Part shown: positions 1 to 14,691 of the stretch, one piece after another | Layout: each line of letters starts with the position of its first letter | Numbering within the stretch: the first letter of the stretch is position 1 | Assembly (NCBI RefSeq): GCF_041146795.1 | Contig: NC_135183.1 | Coordinates: 8,691,340-8,755,339, forward strand | DNA length: 64,000 bases | Origin: Maylandia zebra | Lineage: Eukaryota > Chordata > Actinopteri > Cichliformes > Cichlidae | Direction: 5' to 3' | Translations under genes and position numbers: made by a program | Notes under the pieces: generated by a model | Seen by the model: the letters and a program-made list of their open reading frames with translations, nothing else | Told to the model about the DNA's origin: nothing | Database searches by the model: none

Positions 1-291
1 AAGATGAAGCACGTGTACCAACACTGTGATGGTACACGTAAAGAACCAATAACCCATGACAGTGATTCAGCATGAGCAACACCAGGATACCAAATTATCC
101 AAGAAGTACATTTATAAATATATAGTTGCCATTTTTTCATCACAGTGTCTTCATATTAACTTATATATTGTCATATGCAGTGCAATGCGTTCAGTAGGCT
201 ATAACTGTGTTCTTATATTAGTATCTGCTGACCATATGTGATCATTCCTGTTTGTCAATTGCTGTTGAAGCAAATATTAACATGTCGTGTT

Positions 292-311
292 GGGGGGGGG
301 GGGGGGGGGGG
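292..311 (+). repeat. Poly(G) run of 20
   Basis: Twenty consecutive G in what would be intron 1 of the ferroxidase gene. Such a run can fold as a G-quadruplex and is prone to length error in sequencing. Confidence 0.9.
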
Positions 312-393
312 TTAATTGTACCCATTTTGATTCTTTATTTCATATTGATTTATGACTCTGTGATAAAATGGAAAATGTATCGTGCGCACTTAC

Positions 394-554
394 TCATCGT
401 CCTGGATTGAGCGGTTTTGGATGATGTTCATCCCAGTTGGAGCATAGTTCCACGACACCTCTTCTATCTTTAGAAAGTACTCTCGTCTCATCCCGGAAAC
501 ACATGTTACCACACAAAACAACAGCAAAACAGCCCTTAAATCCAGCCTCAGCAT
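394..554 (-). CDS. cp: Ceruloplasmin/hephaestin-type multicopper ferroxidase, first coding exon (partial gene)
   Basis: One exon of 161 nt runs from an ATG at 554-552 to a GTAAGT donor at 393-388; the rest of the gene lies off the left edge. It encodes a short basic start, a hydrophobic stretch (AVLLLFCVVTCVSG) that reads as a secretory signal peptide, then REYFLKIEEVSWNYAPTG. This last part matches the start of the first cupredoxin domain in ceruloplasmin and hephaestin (family pattern YYxxxxxxxWxYAPxG). These secreted or membrane ferroxidases oxidise Fe2+ to Fe3+ using bound copper. No copper ligands lie in this exon. The neighbouring tm4sf18-like and tm4sf4 genes match the human order CP, TM4SF18, TM4SF1, TM4SF4, which favours ceruloplasmin over hephaestin. 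The assignment of family is firm; the exact paralogue is inferred from gene order. Confidence 0.78.
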
Positions 555-729
555 TTTTGTCCAAAATAAAAGCTGACAGTGGTGATAATGATAATGATGA
601 CTCTTGGTTTTATTTGAATTATTATTAATACTCTCGCAGAACTTGAAGATAAAGACCCACGGCGCAGAGAATTAAAAGTCTTGGATGTTTGTCAACCAGT
701 GTGTCTCAGCGACGTTTAAAGCTCTGTGT

Positions 730-736
730 CTTTATA
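730..736 (-). promoter_or_regulatory. Candidate TATA box for the ferroxidase gene
   Basis: On the minus strand this reads TATAAAG, about 175 bp upstream of the proposed start codon at 554. That spacing would give a 5' UTR of roughly 145-150 nt. It is a motif match only; no initiator or CpG island is evident. Confidence 0.4.
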
Positions 737-2640
<1,904 letters not shown>

Positions 2641-5057
2641 CTAAGCATTAAGACTGTACTCCTGCTTGTAGCAGCAGGGCCGGCAGACAGCGTTGACTAG
2701 GCCATTTCCCAGCTGTAGGAGACAGATGATGAACTCCAGCACTGCCAGGCCCAGTAAGACACACAGCAGAGTGATGTTCCACTCTATGATGTTAATCGGC
2801 TGAAGGCACCGTGTCCACGTTTCTGGCTGCAGAAGATACCTGGGACAGAGAGTAAGTGTGATTATCAAAGAGCAAGTCACAAACTGGTGAAGGCATAACT
2901 CATAGGTGTCAAACTCTGGCCCGCAGCTTAATTACATTTGGCCCGCGAAGCCATACCAAATTACTATTAGAGCTGGCCTACTGGTATTATACAGCTACTA
3001 TATATATATTGTTTAGTATTAAGCTTTGCTTGTTCCATATTCAGTTTTCCAGCAAAACTTATTTGAGTCCATAAGAAAAGATTCATTCTTATATCTGGAG
3101 AAAGATTTTTTTTTTCAATAAATATTAATGTTAGCCCACGACTTTGTTCCAGTTTTGAATTTTGGCCCACTGTGTATTTGAGTTTGACACCCCTGGCATA
3201 ACTGATCCAGAAAATTAGAGCAAGTGCTGTTGTGCTACATTCTCTCCAGAAAGGCAGCAAAGACTCAAATGCAGAAATCACCCCGACCTGGTCACGGCAG
3301 ATGGCTGCCCCTCCCTGAGCCTGGTTCTGCCTGACTTTTTCCTTCCTACTGTTGCAAATTTTTCTTAGGTGCCATATTTTCCGCACTATAAGCAACACTT
3401 AAAATCCTTTAATTTAATTCTAGTTTTCACCTAAACACAATATACCATGTTCTGACTGAAATTTAAACGACCAGTGAGCAGCAGGCTATAGTATGGAGTG
3501 ACATATCAGTGTCCAATGTGGGGTTTTTTATGTGCAAGTAAACCATCAACACTGACACAAATACAAGAAAACTGCCTCTGAATAGCTGTCCATTATGGAT
3601 GAAAGGGTTAAGCACTTTAAGGAGACTATTGTTGTGATTTGGTGCTACATAAATAAAACTGAAGCGAACTGATAAATGAAGCAGACAAAATGTGATGAGT
3701 TGATTCAAAGTGTTAAATTAAAAGCTTTCCTACTCTAATTTTAAAGATGAGGCCTTAAGGGAGGACAGTGCAAGTGAGGGAGGTCACTTGTAGACTGAAG
3801 AATCATAATAAACTATCAGAGACAGAGCAAAAGCTTTAAGAGTGGTCAAATCAACAATCTGGTGCTTTTTTAGAATAAATGAATGCACAAATCATTTCAG
3901 CCTGAAAGGCCACAGACAATAACTAAAGTGTATGATACAATTATTGACAACATTATTTATACTCCAGAAAAACATCAACTTTGCAACATCTAACCAAGCC
4001 TATAGTCAAGACCTTAATATATAGAAATATAGGGTTTACAGACATGTACAAACTGCTGGTTATGGAGCAAAAATGCCAGACTATACCAGTAAATGGCTAT
4101 ACTCTCTGCTCAGCTTCAGCTAAATGCTTCAAAACTAATCGAACAGCACAAATGCACAGTGCAAATTTTCTCAAGGTAACCAAACGGGATATTCTTCAAC
4201 GGTCAAGTTAACTGATCTCATCCCAGCATGCTTTTCAGTTAATGGAGAAAAACGTGAAGGCAGAGACCCACAACTGAAGGTGACTGATCTTCTGTATTTT
4301 AATTACCTGATATAATACACAGTAATAATGCGTAAATAATAATGCATGTGATATAATCTCTTTTCACAGTTTCTGTGTAAAAGCGTGCTTTTAATAATCG
4401 TTCTTTTATTACCCAGTGTTGCAGCAATATAAGTTAGAGTTACAACTTTTTCATCTGTACTAGAAAGCTCAGTAAAAAATACAGTTGGTTTTCTGTTTGT
4501 TTTGTTTTTATACAGGTATTTATATTAAAAAATTTCCTTTGTATTCAAAATACTGATAATCTTTCAGAAGACGTAAGAGAGCTGAAATAATAAACTGAAT
4601 ACGAAAGTGAAAAGCACGAAAGACTGCACAAGTCATTTCAAAATCTTACCTGAATACTTACTTTATGACATTTCATAGACAACATTAACTGATAACGAAA
4701 CGATTGTTACACAACGCCGCACAAAACACGCACCTATGCAGACATCTACATCTTCATACACAAAGCGCTAGGATGTATCCTTACCTGCCCTTTTGGTCTG
4801 CAAAGGGGTACGACCATCCATACGAGGTGAAGCATTGGGGGCCCTGCAGGAGTGCATACCCTGATACGATGAAACAGTAGGCAGACCCCACCAGACCGAC
4901 CACAGCTGCCAACACTGACCCACACATCTACAGAGGAACAGCAGCACACAAAGGGATTTTTAAACACGTGCTTTCGTGTTTTTGTGCAGCTTTATTTCTG
5001 CCTGAATGAAAAGCTGCTTCACTTATGCATTTCATAAATGAGATACAGAGGCAGCTG

Positions 5058-5128
<71 letters not shown>

Positions 5129-8100
5129 TATCTGCAGCTGTGCCCGTGGCCTGAAGGGTGTGAGCCAAGCTTACTTTGTTGAGTGTTACCTAACAATGGG
5201 GGCCTTGTTGAGTTATCATAGCTGGCTTAGAATTAGCATTCAGTTCATAAGGACACAGTGTTGGGCAGCTTAAAAACTTTACCCTTGTAATCAAGCAAGT
5301 AGTGAGAAAAAAAAGGAAAACATTTAGATTTAGAAAATGAAAATGGCAGCCGGCAGTTTGGAAATAACGGCCTGCATGTTGTGAACCCAATTTTCTGTGC
5401 AGCACAGCGTCTCCTTTGTAGATTTTTAAGCATTATTTACAGCTTAACACGTCTCTTACCATTAAACTCTCATTCCAGCAGCAACTACATTTCCCCAGCG
5501 TGGTGAAGGCAACCGCTGGAACCAGCATCTAAAAGTACAGAAAGTATTTGTTATTTGTTTTAATAACACCCAATAGCAGCAATCTTTGCATTTGGTTACT
5601 AGGAGCTGCCAGAGTAATTCAGTGCTCTATACCAGCATCTCTACTGCCACCTACTGTTGATCACCGCTTACAAGTCAAATCCTGTGTTTCATTCATACAG
5701 CATATACCACAACGTTTTCTCAAAGAGCTTTGCAATCTAGCCAACATGTGGCACACTCTATCCTCAAATGTCATGTTGCCGCACTAAATACTGTACAAAT
5801 GTCACCTAACAACGAATCACATATATTCAACACAATCAGCGTGAAGCTGTAATGTTCATTCAGCTGTTAGTTTTTTAATGGGACTTAGTCTTAGAGCTAT
5901 TCTTGGCTTCATGTAGGTGGTGAAAAATGTGACTATTCTCCCTGAGATCCAAATTCAAAGTGATTTTAATGATACATATCATACATTGTTTGACTTTGGT
6001 CCAAAACAAAATGGCCAACCTCCACATGAAATAAGCCTGCTTTCTCTTCATTGCCCTAACAGAGAGAAACCGTTTGCTATAGCTGGAGTTAATTAATAGT
6101 GCACATTAAACATAACTTTATGACAGACCCTTCTGCGTCCCAATGGTACCAGTAATTTGAGATGGGCAAACATGAGCACAGGCCATTTAAAGTGCAGTGT
6201 GAATTGCGGCAGCTGCCACATAGTGTACTTGTGTGTACAACTCAAGAACTAAAGGCAATCCAACATTTGTTTGTTTCAGGAATTGACTTTTTATCTTCTT
6301 CATCCCTTATTTTCTGTCCTCCTCTTCCCTGTGTCGGTATCTTTTGCTCTCCTACTACATCGTAAAAGAGGAAAGGCGGTTCCCTTGGTTTAACACATTA
6401 ACGTATGAACAGAAACAAAGAGAGGGATCAGAGTGTTGTTCCACATCCTGGACATCCCTCTTAAAGCCCCATCCTATAACAGAGGCAGCAGGGGAGGCTG
6501 ACGACAAGCAGCGGCGGGAGGTGCACAGTGAGAAAGGAAGAGAAGGAAAAAGGAAGCCAGAAGAGCAAGGGAGAGGAAGGGAGTAACGCAAAAATAGATT
6601 ATGCCCTGATTGGTTCAGTTTGCTCTTTGACTCTCAGCATTTGGTCATTTCCACAGAGAAAGATAAAGCCCAGAGAGGGAAAGACTGACACAAACTCAGA
6701 CTAAAAATCATTCCTTTCTCAGACAAAGAGGCCCAAGATGGATTTTAGTCAGACTGCCCTTTATAAGTATTTTATCAGGCTTGTTTAAAAGTAATTACAC
6801 TGAGTACCTTTTAGCAGTTAAAGACGTGACATATTACAGAGAAAGAGCAGGAAAGTGAGAATATACCGTGTAAGTCAGTATGGTTTTCAGGCTTCTTTCC
6901 TTTATCCTATGCAGGCCTTCATACCAACAGCTATCAATGCCGCCGTACAGACTCATCACACTCAGAATTTTTCTTTAAAAAAAAGGTTCAAAACCTGCCA
7001 TAAGTGGTGCCTGTTTTTGAAAGCTTGAACATTTCAATTAAGACCAAACTGAAAAACCAGAAACATAGGCAAGGGCGATAGTGGAATGCACAACATCCAG
7101 TCTTTATCGTGTTGTTCTTCACAAAGTCTTGATGCTACAACTTGTACAAACCCTGAGCACTTTCACAGACACTCTGAGCATATTTTTTTTACTCAAAATG
7201 TGCACGTGTTCTGCTGATTAACACACTCGGTCTTGTCTGGGGGGGATTACAGTCTCTCCTCTGTTCCTCCACAAAACCAAATTAAAAGAACAGCTCCGTT
7301 CTGCTCAGTCCGAGCATAAACCCATCAGATCAGCGGCATGCAGAGCAGACGGATTAACTGTGGATGCACACAAAACTCCATTGTTCTCACTGAGCAACTG
7401 CAAACACTCTGTCTGAAAGGTGCTGATGGGAAAACGACCAGAATTTAACAAACTTTTGACGTAAAATCAAAACTCAACCAAAATCCTCTCAACTACAACT
7501 GAACTAATTTAGTAGAAGTTAAAAGCAAGTTGAAAGCATAAATGAGTTCTGACTAGTATCAACTTATCAACAAAAGCGAGGCTTTCTTACACACAGTGGC
7601 ACTGCCATTGACTACATGTGCCAGCACCTGCTGCATTTACTGCTGAATGAGGGAGGCAGGAAGGTGACATAAGCATCCAGCAATTGTAATCATGCTTTTA
7701 AAGGATTTCATCTGCTAACTGGGTAGTGTTTCAGAGTCACATGGTCACGGGGTGAGAGAATGCTTCTTACACACGGCAGTGAAAATGACTCATGATAAAC
7801 AATGGCTGGCTACAAATGAAAAGGAAATCTCACTACACTGAGAATCACTGAATTTCACCCTTTCACCTCATCTAAAGGAGATAGATACACCACTGGCATC
7901 TGTCCCAAATCACATTGCTGCCACATATTTTAAATTTTCCAGAGTATGAAAAAAAATGCTTATTATATAGCATCCAAGCTGAACTTTTAGTAAAAGGACA
8001 TTGAACTTTATACCATGTGATGTCACGTTTTCAGTAACAGCTCATCAAATGGAACACAAATAAACCTTCAGACGCACAAGCTTCTAGTTTCTTCTTCTTC

Positions 8101-8645
8101 TCCACTACAGCTGCCAACCGTTCAAACAGCAAAAAATGAAAAAACAAACGCTATTACGATCAATTATTTTGGAGCATTTGGACAGGGTGTTGTCTAAAGC
8201 CTCAAACCTCAAAATGTCGTACATACAAAAAATATAGACAAATAACCAGCTAATTTTTCTATTATTGATTGGCAATTCTCCATGTAATACAAAGTATAAA
8301 ATAAATGAATCTTTGAGCACAGTCACCATCATGACCGGAAGTTAAAAACAGATTTAAACCTCCAGATATCTGATGATCCAATCAGACTTAAACCCTAAAC
8401 TATAATGTTACAAATTAAAAATGACAGAAGATGATCAAAGAGGGTTTTTTTTTTTTTGTACTCACCAACAGCCCCCCACCTCCTAGGCCACCAAAGTACC
8501 AGATGTAGCTGGCCAGGCGGTCCTGCTTAATGTAGGTGATTTCTCCCATGGGAAACAGCAGTAGCAGGTTTGCCACAATACAGCAAAGGGCCAGAGGCAA
8601 CAGAGCCAGGCCCAGAGACCTGGCAAAACCCACCGAACAACACAT
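2641..8645 (-). CDS. tm4sf18: L6-family four-transmembrane protein, tm4sf18/tm4sf1-like
   Basis: Four coding exons read on the minus strand: 8645-8466, 5528-5460, 4927-4785 and 2839-2641. All have GT/AG junctions and continuous phase, giving 196 residues; L6 proteins are about 200. The first exon opens with MCCSVGFARSLGLALLPLAL, like the L6 start MCxxxCARCLG. Membrane segments lie near residues 9-31, 47-69, 85-108 and 153-178. The large extracellular loop carries QGPQC, a WSYPF-type motif, a cysteine at 142, and a possible N-glycosylation site (NIT, 152-154). L6 proteins are plasma-membrane tetraspans linked to cell adhesion and proliferation. The small loop made by exon 2 (23 codons, LGKCSCCWNESLM) is seven codons shorter than in the tm4sf4 paralogue at 34529 and lacks its doubled CC motif. 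Family is certain; tm4sf18 versus tm4sf1 is not settled. Confidence 0.88.
2901..3195. mobile_element. Short non-autonomous hAT transposon
   Basis: The element is 295 bp. Its ends read CATAGGTGTCAAACTC on the left and, as reverse complement, CAGGGGTGTCAAACTC on the right: 16-bp inverted repeats with two mismatches. It is flanked by an exact 8-bp direct repeat GCATAACT (2893-2900 and 3196-3203), the duplication length expected for hAT. The interior has no open frame. The TIR sequence is of the CAGGGGTGTCAAACTC kind common in fish hAT elements. It lies in the last intron of the tm4sf18-like gene, just upstream of exon 4. Confidence 0.85.
3270..3355 (+). repeat. LINE/SINE 3'-end fragment of L2 type
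   Basis: The stretch GGTCACGGCAGATGGCTGCC followed by a CCTCCCTGAGCCTGGTTCTG-type segment and TTTTTCCTTCC matches a 3' end shared by many fish L2-like LINEs and SINEs, recognised from memory. A more diverged relative occurs at about 63260-63345. Confidence 0.5.
5060..5125. repeat. (CA)n microsatellite
   Basis: About 33 uninterrupted CA units in the intron between exons 2 and 3 of the tm4sf18-like gene. The open frames across it on both strands are repeat artefacts. Confidence 0.95.
5529..8465 (-). other. Intron 1 of the tm4sf18-like gene
   Basis: About 2.9 kb between coding exons 1 and 2. It holds purine-rich DNA near 6480-6585 and several short chance frames. I see no exon or recognisable transposon in it. 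Confidence 0.6.
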
Positions 8646-10440
8646 CGCTCACCCCCCAGAAAATCCACGCTCACAACCACAGGGTGGAGAGGAGAGAGCT
8701 CGAATGGGCTGAGGAAGGCAGAGACCGAGTGAAAGAGGGGAGGGAAGGGTCCGAGCAGCTGGGGAGGCAGGAAACGAAAATAAGTGACAAGACCCTGGTG
8801 TTTGTGTGTGTGTGTGCTTGTGTGTAACTGCTAGGCTAGTGTGTTAGATTTTCCTTCCTTTGCTGAGAAGGTTCTGCCATGACACACGTATGAGGAAGTA
8901 CACACTCACAGGAAGCTGGAGGGTGACCCAATAGAACTCTGGCACAAATATAACGAAGAAACCCACAAATGTGTGTGTGCGTGTGTGTGTGTTTCCCACA
9001 GCCTCTTAGATAGCAGGGTCTTTTAGAGCACTCTTATACTTACACAGCAAGGAGCCACTTTCCCTCACAGTGACTTAATCATAAGAGCAGATCCATAATC
9101 TGGGATAGTCTATAATATTTAGTTTTAGTGGGAAGTGGGAAGTTTTAGTGGGAATCCAGATCGCTTTCTAAAAACCTTCAGGACTGCAAAGCACCAGCCT
9201 TAGCTGAGAATGGACTTTTTGAGTTTCCTACCACATCTATTTTGGTATTAGTTGGTATGTAAGGTGCTGCTCGAATTATTTTATTTATTGGTTAAAACTG
9301 CACGGTGGTGTAGATTTTTAGTATATCAGGGGAGTGGAAATTCCAGTCTTCCCATAATGAGAAAAAAGTTGAAAGTTGAAAGTCTAAAAGAGGTGAAAAC
9401 ATATTCAAATCTGTGAACAAGTAAACTCGTTTTGTCATCGGACAACAACAGCAGTGTTTGTGTGATCGGTGGATGCAAAATGTGTATTAAAGGTTTCCAC
9501 GCTATAGAGTAGGCAGTCATGGCTTTAAAGCGTTTGATACAATTTACCTGTTTGTTTCAGGTAATGATGCCGTAGGTCAGCAGGTGTATATAGGTCAATA
9601 AAGCATAATGTGACCTCTGTATGGATACATGTGTGTGTTTCAGATGCCCTCAACACTGTGAGCTGTTTTATAATCCAGCTGGAATTCAGCACATCCAGAT
9701 CAACTGCAGGGTAAGCTGGTACTGACCGCTAACAACCTGGACTAAGGAGCTGCGTCGATTCAGGCAGATTTTGTAAGACCAGAGTGTATGTTTGAGAGCA
9801 AACGCGTGGTACCAGGGTGGCTCCAGGGGCTCTAAGGAGATCAACACTGAAACAAAGTCCAACATCGTTATTCTACAAAGAGAAATCTGTGCGGTGGGTA
9901 TGTGTGAACTGGCAGCTAAGTGGTTCTCAAGATGTTTACCAACTTGCTGAGAGTTTTTCACGGATTTGAAGCCACAGCATGCACTGTAATTTATTCTGTC
10001 ACTGTGCCTCTGTCTTTATGTGTTCTGTTTGTGTGTTAGACTGGGAGGCAGCAGGGCGTTTCCCAGGGGCTAAAAATTCACTAAAAGATAAAGCTCATAC
10101 ACAAATGTAAATCACTTCACCCTTCCTGCTTGAAACCAGGCACTGAAAACATGCAGAAATGGCTCACACTCTGAAATGCCTTTGAGATTCTGATAATTAT
10201 GTTTATATATTTTGTTGCCTCGGACCAAAAAGGTCAGGCAATAAGCAAGTTCAGCTTCCAGGAGGGAAGAGATTTGTTGTGATTTTTGTCCCAACGTCTT
10301 ACAAGAACAATGATTAAGAATCACCCCGAGCATCTCTACATCCAAGCCCTTTTTGAAACGTTTTCTTCTAGTTTATTAGGCTCTGCAGCTTCATGTTTTT
10401 ACTCTCAAGCTCTACAAAAGTAGGTTTGAAAATAAGCTAA
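8646..10440. other. Upstream flank of the tm4sf18-like gene
   Basis: This should contain the promoter and 5' UTR of the tm4sf18-like gene (start codon at 8645). Purine-rich DNA (8685-8790) and TG-rich tracts (8800-8830, 8968-8992) are visible. No TATA box stands out and I see no further gene. Confidence 0.5.
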
Positions 10441-10442
10441 TA

Positions 10443-11083
10443 TATTGATTAAGCATAACATTATGACCACCTGACTAATAAAGGAGTTGGTCCCTCTTTT
10501 CCTGCCAAAACAGCCTTAAACCATTCAGGCATGGACTCTACTAAACCCCTGAAGGTGTGCTGCGGTATCTGGCACCAAGATGTTAGCTGCAGATCTTTGC
10601 AGTCCTCTAAGTTGTGATGCATGGCCTCCATGGATCTGAGTTTGTCCAGCACATCCCACAGATGCTCGATTGGACTGAGATCTCGGGCACTGGGAATTTC
10701 AGCAATTTGAACTACAGCAGGTCGTCTTTTGGATCGGACCACACAGGCCAGCCTTCGTACGTCACGTGCATCAGTCAGCGTTGGCCACTGATGACTCTGC
10801 TGCCGATTCACCACTCATCCTTCCTTGGACCACTTTTGATAGATACTGACCACTGCAAACCAGGAACAGCCCACAAGTGCTGTGGTTTTGGAGATTAAAG
10901 TTTGTCAAACTGGCTCAAATCCTTACACTTGCCCATTTTTCTGGTTCTAACACATTAATTTCAAGCACAAAATATTCACTTTCTTCCTAATATGTCCCAC
11001 TCACTAACAGATGCCATGATGAAGAGATAATCAGTGTTATTTACGTCACCTCTCAGTGCTCATAATGTTATGCCTGATCGGTG
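10443..11083 (-). mobile_element. Decayed, internally deleted Tc1-like transposon
   Basis: The ends share GCATAACATTATGA (left about 10451; right end read as reverse complement about 11060-11083), each bounded by TA. On the minus strand the remaining frame (10814-10461) retains SPIEHLWDVLDK and IPQHTFRGLVESMP, the C-terminal part of a Tc1 transposase with the final glutamate of its catalytic triad. Most of the transposase body is gone. It lies 3' of the transpeptidase gene. Confidence 0.75.
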
Positions 11084-11915
11084 TACTTCTACTCTAACAG
11101 TGTAAAAGCACAATTCATAAAATATGTTTTGTACTGCTGTTTGATTCTGACATCAGGGGCTAAAGCTGCAAGCAATTCAGAAACAACTATAAAATTAGAA
11201 CCAAAGATTCAAACAGCAACTTAAAATAAATGCACACGTATATGTATTTGGCAGATTTAAGTTAATGCGAACTGATGAAGCGTATTTCACTGACAGAAAA
11301 TCTGAAATACTGATGTTTTAATTGATGAGATGTTAACAATAACAGAAAATGATTCACAGAAAAAAAGGAAAAGCAACATTATGCAAAATAGAATTTTTAA
11401 CGATGACACTATAATACTGATGTACATAATTCAGAGCAGAGTAAAAATGGAATGATAACTTATTGAGGACGGAGGTTTATGTATGGAACAACACTGCATT
11501 TCTAGCAAACTTCAAATCAGCACCAGCTAATTAAAGAGACTGAAACAGATAATTATCTCTGCCAAAACACAGAGTTGAGGAAGGACATCTTTGGCATCAA
11601 TGCAGCAAAGATAAAGATCTTCCTGTTTGTCACTTTTCACATTATAAATAATCTGAGGTTGTGCTGATTTATACTAAACTCTACATTCAGCAAATGTGCT
11701 TTAACTCAACATCTAGTGAACACAGGCATAAAAACATGATTCCACAAGGCACTTCTTGAAGGTACAATGGTTTTTGAAAGAGTTATAAAGCTCACTGTCA
11801 AATATCAGCTGACAAATAACAACCTGTGTACTGCACAACATTTGTAGGCATTTCTTTTCAAGTAGTTCTATGATGAAATCTTCTGATTACAACATTAACA
11901 AGGCAAGAGCATTTT

Positions 11916-14647
11916 CTAGTACCCCTGAGCACATCCATCTGCTCTGGGATCCGATCCTGCCCAAAGCACCCTGGAAGGACGATCCCCTTGGGTGACAGAC
12001 GGATTCCACCAATCCCCCACTGCGATGATCTGCCCCCGCCCAAACTGAGACCTCTTGTGGCCTGTGTGTGTGAATGAAAAGGAAGATGCAAAAACCCGCT
12101 GAGCTGTATGGACTGTAGGTACAACAAATGAAAATACATTCTAAGTCTAATTAGCATGCTAGCATCATGAAATCAAGGTTTTTGGAGTGTTAGTCAGAGT
12201 CTGAAAATAGGTAGAACATGTAAACCAGAGGATATGAAGATGAGCAGTAGGGAGATGCGTGCACTGTTCTTTTCTTCACTGACAGGTTTTGAACAGTTAG
12301 ATATTTTAGATTTGTAAATCATTAATCAAAAAAACTTAAAACAAAAAGTTCAAAGGTTAAAACTGGCTTCACTGGTTAGCATTTTGTAGAAAATACAGTC
12401 AAACACAAGGACAGTGGGGAGGATTGTTTTTATTTGACTTTTTATTCCTCTAGCTAAAACCTTTTATTATCAAATAATATTTCATTAAAATTATCCTGAA
12501 CTGAGTCTTTTATGATAAATTTTGTTAATGGTTTTAAATTAACATTAAACCACAACATGGAATTTGATACAAAATTAACTTCAAAATGCAGAAATGTGAA
12601 CTCTTCAGCATATTTTATATTCTGTGCTGCTAGTTGTACAAGAAGCTGATCGCACTATGATCCGACTATCACAGTGGGAAAATCTTGGATAGGCAAAAGT
12701 TGATGCACGCATCATATTCACACTCAGAAAAACCAGAGAGCCATCGTAAGCAGCACGTAAGAGGAACAAGTACAAACATCCTGTTAACAACAGGAAGCAA
12801 AAGGGTTTATGAGAACTGCGGTCTAATGCCGCTGATTTGAACCTCATGGTTATTCTAAGAAATGGTCTCATTTGTTTACTGCCGTTAGTGTATTGCACAT
12901 CAATATAATAATTAATGTCACACATTAACTTTTAATGACATAAGTCGTGACTAAAGAACTGAAACGTATTACCTTGACTTACGACTAAGAGCAAAGGCCT
13001 TCGAAAGTAACTGTTTTGGTGACATTTTGCACTACAAAGGTGTTTTTCCTGCTTTTCTTCAATCGCTTTCATTAATGAGCAAGAGAATGATCCCAAAAAG
13101 TTGATTCTGTTCATCGGGATGTAGCGTTTTCAAAAGAATGATCAGTTTTTTAGAAGTATGACATAAATTACACAGAAAAATTGAATGGAACTATTAATAG
13201 TGAGCAAACAGTTAATTATGTGTACCTGACACTGGCCAGTTGACACGGTGTCCTCGTCTTTTCAGTTCCTCAGCTACCTTCTGGTCGATCCCCTCCTCCA
13301 GGTTAACCAACCACTGACCAGCTGGGAAAAATGTGACCACATACAACATAATTTAGAGGAGTTTTCTTCTCAAGTGTTTCCAAAAGTAAAAAACAAAAGA
13401 AAAAAATGAGAGATGACATCAGCATTTTTAAGGAAAGTCTCATCTACTTAACAAATGATGTTACATCACGCTGAACAGCTGATTTGACTACCAGCCAACC
13501 ACTTAATAAAATGCATGGCAACATATTTTATGGCAAAGTTAGTTGCTATGTTTACATGTGTTTCAATGGCACATTAACTACCAAACAGCTTAATGTGCAT
13601 TTCATATGACAAAAATAAAAAATACACAAGCACATGAGCCAATTATACACTTGAACACACTTGATTGTACAGCATACATCTTTAATGGCTAAAAGCAAGA
13701 ATTGGGTCCACAAGTTTGAATTTATTTTGGATTTTCTCCACACATGATAAAAAGGTTCAAATATAAATGCAGTTAAATCTTGTGGTGCTGAAGAATCTTC
13801 TAGCATAACATGACAAAGAGCCTTTTAATCATTTAACTTAATGATCATGATTGATTACAACTAGTGGTTTCTCTTTGCCACTATAAAAAGATTGGTCTGA
13901 CCAATACTGGGAACAAAGAGAAAGGCCAAGAACTCAGTGAAACTCTCAAAAGAAGAATTGTTGGAAAGGTCCAATTGAGCCATTTCCACACAAGTACAGT
14001 TCATCAGATCATCATTTCAAACGACTGTACGTAAGTGCAATTTATTCTGATGTGTCACCACTTTGCCAAATGTCACCCTCAGATCAGAGGAAATCAGTCA
14101 GCATGTTCAAGAACAACCCAGGAAGCACTAGGGCTCAAAACCAGCATAACTGTCCACAATGAAGCGAGTTCCACATCGCCGTGTAGCAGGCAGCACTGAT
14201 CCAAAGCGATAGTGCTTCACTTCATGCAAACAATCTGTTATAGTGGCATAAATGAATGTCCGAATGACTTATCTAATCAATATTTTGACTAAACACACAA
14301 TGTTACTGATCATTAATCAAGACATAATGTTCTTCTGCTCTTTAAGCTTGCAAATGATTCTAACATTTGCTATAACGGCGCGTGTTTGTGTGTGTGTTTT
14401 TGTGCAGGCCTACTTTTGTGGTCATACTCTACATAGACTCTAGGTGCATCCAGGGCTTGCTGAGGATTCATCCCAAACTCCATCATGTTTAACAGCACCT
14501 AACGCAAGAGCAGCATTGGTCACGAGATTGAACGACATATATCTGATGACACTGAAGTCAAGTTGGATATAAGTGTAGTGACATTAAACTAGCTCTGCCA
14601 ATGACAAAATATTCATGTTAAAAATCAAACCTTCTGCTCTCTCTTTT

Positions 14648-14691
<44 letters not shown>

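Noticed and set aside
5025-5273. Open frame rich in Thr-His, and a Cys-Val frame opposite
   Set aside because: Both are translations of the CA microsatellite.
6344-6591. Overlapping frames on both strands in a purine-rich tract
   Set aside because: Biased composition keeps both frames open; no splice sites or homology.
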